5,029 nucleotides of DNA. Origin: an uncultured Bacillota bacterium. GTDB lineage: Bacteria; Bacillota_I; Bacilli_A; RF39; UBA660. Numbering within the stretch: position 1 is the first letter of the stretch; each line of letters begins with the position of its first letter. The notes under the pieces were generated by a model. The model was not told the origin of the DNA. It did no database searches and was given only the letters and a program-made list of their open reading frames with translations. This document shows positions 1 to 5,029 of the stretch, piece by piece. Position numbers and translations under genes: made by a program. The DNA is taken from NCBI GenBank assembly GCA_947176475.1, contig CAMWQX010000113.1, forward strand, positions 1 through 5,029. Direction: 5' to 3'.

Positions 1-1121
1 CGATATGGATGCATAGAATAATCAAGATTGAATTCTTCAAATATAGCATCGACGATATCCATTTTTAAATTATGGTCAAAGTAATCCCAGTTTTTGAAGG
101 TATTAATGATTTCTCTTATACCTACTTTTTCAACTTTATTTAGTGAGGCATAGGCACATAAATTATACATAAAAATTGCCACCATTTTATAATGGTATAA
201 CTCATTATCCATTTTTTCAATGATAAGACCAAAACGACGAACAATAAGGGACATAACATCACGAATTGCTTCTAAATCCCATTCTACTAAAAAAGCATCA
301 CGATAAGGATTGTCTTCATAATTTTTATAAACTGCAACTAGAGTCTCGTAACCTTTGATATCATTAATATCAAAGCTAGCTAAAGTAAATTCTTTAGAGT
401 TAAAATAATTTTCAATGTTTTCTCTTACAAAGGAATCATCAATTGGTTCAACGACAAACCTAGCACGAGATTCGGTAGAAATACGTGACTTGAAAAAATC
501 ATCTAATATCTCTTTTTTGACTTCATCAGGAATAAAGATGCAGCCATTGATAATAATTTCAGCATCTTTATAATCAAAAGTACTATTTAAATCAGCATGA
601 GTATTATCTAAATATAATTTTACTTGATCTAATATTTTTATAACTAATTCATGACGAGATAAATTGCTTGATTTATTAATTATTTTCTCATAATAGTATT
701 GGTTAATAAGATAAATTAATTGATTAAGATTTAACAAATTATCATGATTCATATCGATATTGGCTTCTCTTATTTCCTGGATAAAATAAGCCGTATTTTG
801 ATCTATCTTATGTTCCTTAGTTAAGGCTTCGCGCATATATTTACAAAGCATATTAGCTTCATACATATGACGTTTAAGGTTTTTGTCCATATTGTTTTTT
901 AATTTAGTTGCGGATATAAATACGGATGGTACAATTATGGCAACAATACCTAAGAATATTGGTAGTGTAACAACTCCGAAGAATGATAAGATAACGGAAA
1001 CAAAGATAGCTATGGAACTTCCCATCGATACTTTTAAGAAGACATCGAAAGGTTTGCTTTCAAGAGCATATTTTGATGAATCATAATCAGAAGCCCAATC
1101 GTCTTTATTATTTTTTGGCAT
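1..1121 (-). CDS. Membrane-anchored protein of unknown function, C-terminus beyond window
   Basis: I do not recognise a family. The frame is open for 373 codons from ATG at 1121 to the window edge, so the gene is 3'-truncated by the window, not broken. The start is set by a strong purine-rich ribosome site six bases upstream. Residues 1-30 are polar. Residues about 31-49 and 51-71 form two hydrophobic helices joined by a very short turn around V50-P54. The basic run after the second helix (K73, K75, K80, K83, R84) suggests both ends are cytoplasmic. The remaining 300 residues look soluble and helical, rich in Asn, Ile, Asp and Tyr, with no catalytic motif I can name. Residues 186-210 (DAEIIINGC...IPDEVKKEILDDF) resemble a segment of the upstream transmembrane protein at its residues 178-198. 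The gene has its own promoter and follows a terminator, so it is probably a separate transcription unit. That it is a real gene is near certain; its function is unknown. Confidence 0.9.
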   Translation of the reverse strand, partial: MPKNNKDDWASDYDSSKYALESKPFDVFLKVSMGSSIAIFVSVILSFFGVVTLPIFLGIVAIIVPSVFISATKLKNNMDKNLKRHMYEANMLCKYMREALTKEHKIDQNTAYFIQEIREANIDMNHDNLLNLNQLIYLINQYYYEKIINKSSNLSRHELVIKILDQVKLYLDNTHADLNSTFDYKDAEIIINGCIFIPDEVKKEILDDFFKSRISTESRARFVVEPIDDSFVRENIENYFNSKEFTLASFDINDIKGYETLVAVYKNYEDNPYRDAFLVEWDLEAIRDVMSLIVRRFGLIIEKMDNELYHYKMVAIFMYNLCAYASLNKVEKVGIREIINTFKNWDYFDHNLKMDIVDAIFEEFNLDYSMHPY

Positions 1122-1127
1122 AGTAAT

Positions 1128-1135
1128 CCCCCTCT
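1128..1135 (-). promoter_or_regulatory. Ribosome binding site of the 1121 start
   Basis: The minus strand reads AGAGGGGG, six bases before the ATG at 1121. It is the only good Shine-Dalgarno-like element nearby and fixes the start of the two-helix membrane protein. The G-run departs from the canonical AGGAGG but should still pair well with the 16S tail. Confidence 0.8.
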
Positions 1136-1146
1136 TTTAGTTGTGT

Positions 1147-1175
1147 ATAATATCATACTTTAGCTTTTTTGTAAA
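1147..1175 (-). promoter_or_regulatory. Sigma-A-type promoter for the two-helix membrane protein gene
   Basis: The minus strand shows TTTACA (1175-1170; 5 of 6 to TTGACA), a 17-base spacer, then TATTAT (1152-1147; 5 of 6 to TATAAT). A start near 1140 would give a leader of about 19 bases. The -35 box sits in the T-rich tail of the preceding terminator, so termination and re-initiation are packed into about 55 bases. The call rests on consensus and spacing only. Confidence 0.7.
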
Positions 1176-1202
1176 ATAAAAAAAAGAAGTTTCCTTCTTT
1201 TT
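1173..1202 (-). terminator. Rho-independent terminator of the lipoprotein/transmembrane operon
   Basis: On the minus strand a 9-bp stem pairs AAAAAGAAG (1202-1194) with CTTCTTTTT (1189-1181). The loop is GAAA (1193-1190), a GNRA-type tetraloop. The T-run continues through 1178, then A, then four more T. Only three of the stem pairs are G-C, so the long U-tract probably does much of the work. The stem begins inside the TAA stop codon (1203-1201) of the transmembrane protein gene. Confidence 0.85.
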
Positions 1203-3027
1203 AATATCCGCTTGGTTCATAAGTGTATTTTTTTATTTCATCACTGGTACATTCTAGTGTTGATATTGGCAATTTAAATTCACTAAAAATAGATTCATCA
1301 TTCTTAACGGAGGCTTCAATAAATTCACTAAGTTCATCGGTGAAAATGATACCTTTCTTGAATTTTTCCCATTGTTCTTGGTAAGCAGTCTCACTTAAGC
1401 GACCATCTAAGACTTCATGATTAAGACATCTTAAGTATTCAATTAATAAAGGAACAGATACCGAATCACTACCGAAGTAACCAATTTCTTTAAACATCTC
1501 ATCAAAATTGATTTTGCCATTAGAAAGGTAACCATAAAGAAACTCAATATTCACTTTAACATCATCAAATTCATTAAAGACAGTTCGCATGATATGTAAA
1601 GCTAAGTCTTCGGAAGTTTCTGATGTAAATAATTCTTTTTTGTCTTCCATAAAGAAGGTATCTTTATAACTTAGGACATATAGATAGACTAAGAAACGAG
1701 CATCAGGATCATTATAATCGAGATTGCTTCCCTTGGCTTCAAATAATTCAATTATTTTATCGCGATAGAAAGGTATTGACTCATCATACCCTGATTCAGG
1801 ATCAAAGTAAAGATTATAATTGCCATAGGTATTATCGCGAACTTTGACGATGATATACTCGTTAAATAGGTTATTATTTATCTCCACGGATTTTGATGCT
1901 GCATCAGTATCTAGAGCATCACGATTATAAATATCGCTTGCCAAAATGAACCTATCGCATTCACTTATTTTATCCTTTGTCAAGTAATAATGGCTAAGAA
2001 TATCCCCGACTTTTTTCGTATATTCCAAGTAAATAGCATTTTTATCTTCATCAGATGCACAATAATATTTATCTAACAAATTGGTTAGTTCTTCGATTTC
2101 TTCTAAAGTTACATCGTAGGTTTGAGCTAAAATGTTGATGTATTGGTCTTTTCCTAAAAGAAGGGTCTCTTTTAACAAATCATTATCGATACCTAAAGAT
2201 AGATAGCCGAATAAGATGGAGTTGATTGAATCTCTATCCTTTTTATTGGCAGCATCATCTAGTTGATGAGTTATTCCGAGATAGATACTATAATCATCGC
2301 CAAATATTACTCGACTCAAAGTAGAAATATAATTATCCTCATTTAGATTGCTAAAGTCTCCTTCATTTAGACGGTTAACGATTTTATTATGATGAGATTT
2401 AAGCATAAAGATGTCTTGATTAAATAGACAAGTAAAGTCATTTATCCATAAAGTTTTAATATCATCAGGAATGCTATTATTTAGGATGATAGCATCAGAT
2501 ATCTTTTCGAGATACTTATCTTTCGTTTCCTCTTTATTGGATAGAGTTTCGATACCACTATTAATTTTAGCTTTAATAGGACGTTCATATTTAGTATAAG
2601 CATGATATAGAGCATAACATGCAGCAAGAACAATGATACTTCCAATAATCGCTTTTTTATAAGGCTTATTCTTTTTTTCATCTTCGATAGTTGCTTCTTC
2701 GGTATTTTCTTTTTCAATTACTTCTGTTTGATTGTCGTTAGGAGAAGAACTAAAAGTTTCTTGGACTTTTTCCTTTTCTTTTTTAAAATCAAGAATCGTT
2801 TTTAAAGCTTTTAACTCATCGGGATTAGTTATTTCATATCCCATAATATAGGGATCTTCAAATTTTTCCGAAAAGAATTCATCAGTGTATTCAAATCCCT
2901 CGCCTACTTTTCTCAAGTCATCATATGGCAGGCGATAAAATTTATCTAACACTTGATCATAATATATTTGGGATTCACGATTACCCTTCTTTTCAATATA
3001 GTTTCCCATAAAAACAAATCTATTCAT
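1201..3027 (-). CDS. Single-pass membrane protein with large C-terminal ectodomain, paralogue of the adjacent lipoprotein
   Basis: This 608-residue protein belongs to no family I recognise. ATG at 3027 is chosen because GGAGG lies five bases upstream. The frame runs open to a TTG at 3129, but that start has no ribosome site and would bury 110 bases in the upstream gene. Residues 1-84 form a soluble domain with YYDQVLDKFYRLPYDDLRK near 22-40 and YIMGYEITNPDELKAL near 60-75. Residues 85-120 are a charged linker rich in Glu, Asn and Thr. After the basic KKNKPYKK comes one hydrophobic helix at about 126-144, which suggests an inside N-terminus and an outside C-terminus. Residues 145-608 form a mostly helical ectodomain. 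Residues 246-515 align nearly colinearly with 119-386 of the lipoprotein encoded just upstream: YxxYLxIxxQLxD at 246-258 against 119-131, EEL...LDxYY at 312-322 against 186-196, and TSE at 471 against 342. No HExxH, glycosidase or kinase motif is visible. It is expressed from the lipoprotein promoter, probably by translational coupling. Confidence 0.93.
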   Translation of the reverse strand: MNRFVFMGNYIEKKGNRESQIYYDQVLDKFYRLPYDDLRKVGEGFEYTDEFFSEKFEDPYIMGYEITNPDELKALKTILDFKKEKEKVQETFSSSPNDNQTEVIEKENTEEATIEDEKKNKPYKKAIIGSIIVLAACYALYHAYTKYERPIKAKINSGIETLSNKEETKDKYLEKISDAIILNNSIPDDIKTLWINDFTCLFNQDIFMLKSHHNKIVNRLNEGDFSNLNEDNYISTLSRVIFGDDYSIYLGITHQLDDAANKKDRDSINSILFGYLSLGIDNDLLKETLLLGKDQYINILAQTYDVTLEEIEELTNLLDKYYCASDEDKNAIYLEYTKKVGDILSHYYLTKDKISECDRFILASDIYNRDALDTDAASKSVEINNNLFNEYIIVKVRDNTYGNYNLYFDPESGYDESIPFYRDKIIELFEAKGSNLDYNDPDARFLVYLYVLSYKDTFFMEDKKELFTSETSEDLALHIMRTVFNEFDDVKVNIEFLYGYLSNGKINFDEMFKEIGYFGSDSVSVPLLIEYLRCLNHEVLDGRLSETAYQEQWEKFKKGIIFTDELSEFIEASVKNDESIFSEFKLPISTLECTSDEIKKYTYEPSGY

Positions 3028-4849
3028 ATGTACCTCCAAGTAATAAATTTTTAGCTTTATCAAAGTTCGCGTAGAAGGTTCCAAAGCGAACACTTGGGAA
3101 ATCGTCAGGTGAACCACCAATAGAAACAATATAAATGTATTTGGGCTCTCCTGTTTCTGGATCCGTTATTTCGACTTTAAAGCCAGGAACAGTGCGGATG
3201 GTAAATTCATCTTCGATATTTTTAAAAGTTTCAACAGCTTCGCCATCTTCATAGAATTCTGGGTATTCATAATAAATCACTTTAGATCCATTATATGTGC
3301 CCTCTTTTGGAGAAACGAGATCACTCGTTACATATGGACTCGTATAACGCGCATAAAGATAGCCATAGTCATAACCAATACGGCAAGTAGGATTATAAAA
3401 CTCTTTAAATCCTAGATTATTATGAGTAAGAATATCATATCCTTCTTCGAGATATTGGTGATATGGTACTTGGTAATTAAATAGCCAATTTTCTTGGTAT
3501 GGATGAACATATTCTTCATATTCACTTTGAGGCATCTTAACTAAATCACCATATGCTATAGGTAGTGTAAAGAAGACATCGATATCTTGCTCATGAAAAC
3601 GCGTTGTCGTGTTATCATCAATATATTTAATTAAAGCCGTATAACGGATAAAGTCATAGTAAGTTATACCATCATCTTTAAGACGGTCATTGAATAATTT
3701 TAAATAGAATTCTTGGGCAGATGGCTTTTCTAAATAGAAACTTAAGAAGAAAGTATCAAACTCTTCTTCAGAGGCAAAGTGACTTTTTAAATTCTCATAT
3801 ATTGAAGAGCGCATCTCTTCGCTCGTTTTATAATCAGAACTATAACTTCCTAAGGCATCTTCATCAAGAAGCATAACAAATAAATCAAAGAATTTCTTTT
3901 CATAATCTTTGGTAGCTTTGTCAGTTGCATAAGAGATATAATGTTCAACAGCATGACTTTTAGCTTCGGCTATTGAAGTATCTGATAATAAGTCATGATG
4001 AGTTATAGGCATACGATATGGGAAATTAGGATAATTATCATTTATAACATAGCCATTTAAACCAAATAAGCTTTGATAGATGAATACATCAGATTGATTG
4101 TAATATTTACTTTCTTTAAGATACTTAGCATATAAGGTTTGACTGAATACCTTATCACTTTCACACTTGGTTTTGACGATAATATTCATAATTTCTTGAA
4201 TACGTATTTCATACATTTCAGCAAGTTTCTGTTCTTGATAATCATATGGCGTGCTTACGTCATAATATTGATCAAGTTTTAAGATCAATTCCTCTACTAA
4301 AGCACGGTCTTGAACATGGGTATTTTGGCATATACAATCAATAACTTTATTGATATCACGCGAGAAGATGCTAGAAAAGAATTCGGCATCATTATTAACA
4401 AGAGTTCTTAAGGTATTGATATGGAAAAAGGTCTCGGGATGCGAATTAAGGGATGAGTCTTCTAATTGATTAAGAATCATCAAATAAAAGCCATAACCAA
4501 CCGCATTTTTATCAAGGACAAGCATATTATCTATACAGTTAAATAAATCACGCATTTCATAGTTATATGTTGTTACTCGGTCAAGTTCTTTAGAAAAGTC
4601 TAAATATTCTTCATCTGTCATATTTTCAATAGCAGCACAAAAGAAAGTATTATAAAAATCATTATAAGTAAATTTATTTTTTTCAAAAGCACTAGTTCCC
4701 GAATATAGTTTATTATATTCTAAAACTGTTTCAATTTTATCTTGGTATCCCTCTTTAACATCTGTTTCCCCAGCCTTGCTACAACCTGTAGTTGCTAACA
4801 TTAAAGAAAGAAAAAGAGCAATAGTTTTTTTACGATTTTTAAGTTTCAT
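3020..4849 (-). CDS. Surface lipoprotein of unknown function, first gene of the operon
   Basis: This 609-residue lipoprotein belongs to no family I recognise. It starts at ATG 4849, six bases after an AGAGGTGA ribosome site. The N-terminus is a type II signal: basic KLKNRKK, a hydrophobic core at about 9-20, and the lipobox TTGC with lipidated Cys23. Thr rather than Leu at -3 is slightly unusual but tolerated. Mature residues about 30-425 look helical, rich in Tyr, Phe, Asp and Asn. Within them, 119-386 align almost gaplessly with 246-515 of the transmembrane protein encoded next, so the two are probably diverged paralogues. Residues about 430-609 have no counterpart there. This part is very Tyr-rich (19 Tyr between 444 and 533) and ends in probable beta strands around TIRTVPGFKVEIT and KYIYIVSIGG (549-579). 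No sugar-binding, substrate-binding or protease signature is visible. The gene ends with TAG, overlapping the next start by 8 nt. It probably acts on the outer face of the membrane as partner of the transmembrane protein; the partnership is inferred. Confidence 0.95.
   Translation of the reverse strand: MKLKNRKKTIALFLSLMLATTGCSKAGETDVKEGYQDKIETVLEYNKLYSGTSAFEKNKFTYNDFYNTFFCAAIENMTDEEYLDFSKELDRVTTYNYEMRDLFNCIDNMLVLDKNAVGYGFYLMILNQLEDSSLNSHPETFFHINTLRTLVNNDAEFFSSIFSRDINKVIDCICQNTHVQDRALVEELILKLDQYYDVSTPYDYQEQKLAEMYEIRIQEIMNIIVKTKCESDKVFSQTLYAKYLKESKYYNQSDVFIYQSLFGLNGYVINDNYPNFPYRMPITHHDLLSDTSIAEAKSHAVEHYISYATDKATKDYEKKFFDLFVMLLDEDALGSYSSDYKTSEEMRSSIYENLKSHFASEEEFDTFFLSFYLEKPSAQEFYLKLFNDRLKDDGITYYDFIRYTALIKYIDDNTTTRFHEQDIDVFFTLPIAYGDLVKMPQSEYEEYVHPYQENWLFNYQVPYHQYLEEGYDILTHNNLGFKEFYNPTCRIGYDYGYLYARYTSPYVTSDLVSPKEGTYNGSKVIYYEYPEFYEDGEAVETFKNIEDEFTIRTVPGFKVEITDPETGEPKYIYIVSIGGSPDDFPSVRFGTFYANFDKAKNLLLGGTYE
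3033..3037 (-). promoter_or_regulatory. Ribosome binding site inside the lipoprotein gene that sets the transmembrane protein start
   Basis: GGAGG on the minus strand lies five bases before the ATG at 3027 and inside the last codons of the lipoprotein gene, where it encodes part of Leu-Gly-Gly. This near-perfect Shine-Dalgarno sequence supports the 3027 start over the longer open frame. Ribosomes ending at the TAG at 3020 would sit on this start region, which favours coupled translation of the pair. Confidence 0.88.
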
Positions 4850-4855
4850 TAATAA

Positions 4856-4863
4856 TCACCTCT
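4856..4863 (-). promoter_or_regulatory. Ribosome binding site of the lipoprotein gene
   Basis: The minus strand reads AGAGGTGA, six bases before the ATG at 4849. It matches much of the Bacillota consensus AGGAGGTGA and confirms the start, which also yields a complete lipoprotein signal peptide. Confidence 0.9.
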
Positions 4864-4873
4864 AAGTTATTTT

Positions 4874-4902
4874 ATTATATAATTTTATTTAATTTAATTC
4901 AA
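4874..4902 (-). promoter_or_regulatory. Sigma-A-type promoter of the lipoprotein/transmembrane operon
   Basis: The minus strand shows TTGAAT (4902-4897), a 17-base spacer, and a perfect TATAAT (4879-4874). A start near 4867 would leave a leader of about 18 bases that holds little besides the ribosome site. That leaves no room for a riboswitch or leader attenuator. The surrounding DNA is almost pure A/T, so chance matches are likelier than usual. The spacing, the -10 box and the position between a terminator and a start codon support the call. Confidence 0.75.
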
Positions 4903-4905
4903 TAT

Positions 4906-4926
4906 AAAAGACCTATAAGGTCTTTT
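4906..4926 (-). terminator. Hairpin terminator after the upstream partial gene
   Basis: Inverted repeat AAAAGACCT (4906-4914) and AGGTCTTTT (4918-4926) forms a perfect 9-bp stem around a 3-base loop; in practice the closing pair may open to give a larger loop. Read on the minus strand the T-run is only the four bases of the stem's 3' arm followed by ATAT, so it is a weaker terminator than the one at 1173-1202. Read on the plus strand it ends in TTTTT, so it could also stop antisense transcription. The stem's first base belongs to the TAA stop of the upstream gene. Confidence 0.68.
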
Positions 4927-5029
4927 TACTCTTCTAATCTATAATTTTTTTTGATATCTCTATCGGTTAAAGTATATTCAAATGGTACTAAATTTAAACT
5001 ACTTAAGAAGGATTTATCATCAATAATAC
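4926..5029 (-). CDS. C-terminal end of an unidentified protein (5' part beyond window)
   Basis: Only the last 33 codons plus TAA are visible, reading IIDDKSFLSSLN...EYTLTDRDIKKNYRLEE. The frame is open from the window edge to 4926, with codon use like its neighbours. It stops exactly where a hairpin terminator begins, as the transmembrane protein gene does at 1201, which is why I accept it as a gene end. The tail is charged and hydrophilic with no recognisable domain or membrane segment. Function cannot be assigned from this much sequence. A terminator and a fresh promoter separate it from the lipoprotein operon. Confidence 0.7.
   Translation of the reverse strand, partial: IIDDKSFLSSLNLVPFEYTLTDRDIKKNYRLEE

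Noticed and set aside
883..1086. 67-codon open frame on the plus strand
   Set aside because: It is fully antisense to the start and two-helix membrane segment of the gene at 1-1121, has no ribosome site or promoter, and runs against every other gene in the window.
2481..2717. 78-codon minus-strand open frame, Lys-rich
   Set aside because: It lies out of frame inside the transmembrane protein gene. Its Lys-rich composition is what a shifted frame of A-rich coding DNA gives, and there is no ribosome site.
3028..3129. 34-residue N-terminal extension of the transmembrane protein (start at TTG 3129), which superficially resembles a signal peptide
   Set aside because: The start is a TTG without a Shine-Dalgarno sequence, the stretch is the lipoprotein's coding sequence read in another frame, and a strong GGAGG points to ATG 3027.
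1201..4849. Metalloprotease or other enzyme active site in the two ectodomains
   Set aside because: His-containing clusters such as SHHNK (transmembrane protein) and THHD or VEHY (lipoprotein) were examined. None forms HExxH or another recognisable catalytic motif.
1..5029. Mycoplasma-type genetic code (TGA read as Trp)
   Set aside because: No in-frame TGA occurs in any of the genes and the Trp codons I checked are TGG. The stops seen (TAA, TAG, TAA) do not test TGA directly, but nothing requires a non-standard code.
1..5029. CRISPR array, tRNA/rRNA, insertion sequence or phage attachment site
   Set aside because: I saw no regularly spaced direct repeats, cloverleaf-like sequence, transposase frame or terminal inverted repeats. 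The only inverted repeats of note are the two terminators.

Overview
This is an AT-rich window (roughly 30% G+C by eye) in which every gene I can support lies on the minus strand. It reads from about 5029 down to 1. The strong Shine-Dalgarno sequences, sigma-A-type promoters with 17-bp spacers, short hairpin terminators, a classic lipoprotein signal and Lys/Asn/Ile/Tyr-rich proteins suggest a low-GC Bacillota bacterium. An uncultured gut Bacilli/Erysipelotrichia-like or RF39-like lineage would fit, but that placement is inference. The stops seen are TAA, TAG and TAA, and no in-frame TGA interrupts any gene. Tryptophan is TGG where I checked, so the standard bacterial code fits.

Layout, in the direction of transcription. 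(1) 5029-4926 is the last 33 codons of an unidentified gene, ending in a hairpin terminator that begins inside its stop codon. (2) 4902-4874 is a promoter driving a two-gene operon. Its first gene (4849-3020) encodes a 609-residue lipoprotein. Its second gene (3027-1201), overlapping the first by 8 nt, encodes a 608-residue protein with one transmembrane helix and a large C-terminal domain that is probably extracellular. (3) 1202-1173 is a second hairpin terminator, again starting in the stop codon. (4) 1175-1147 is a promoter for a third gene (1121 to beyond position 1), whose product has an N-terminal two-helix membrane hairpin and a long soluble domain. There is no intergenic stretch over about 80 bases.

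The main observation is that the two operon proteins look like diverged paralogues. Residues about 119-386 of the lipoprotein align almost without gaps with residues about 246-515 of the transmembrane protein. Each then carries something the other lacks. The lipoprotein has a Tyr-rich, probably beta-rich C-terminal extension of about 180 residues. The transmembrane protein has a cytoplasmic N-terminal domain of about 85 residues plus an acidic linker. This looks like a co-translated pair of surface proteins sharing a helical ectodomain, one lipid-anchored and one connected to the cytoplasm. I recognise no named family in any of these proteins and assign no biochemical function.
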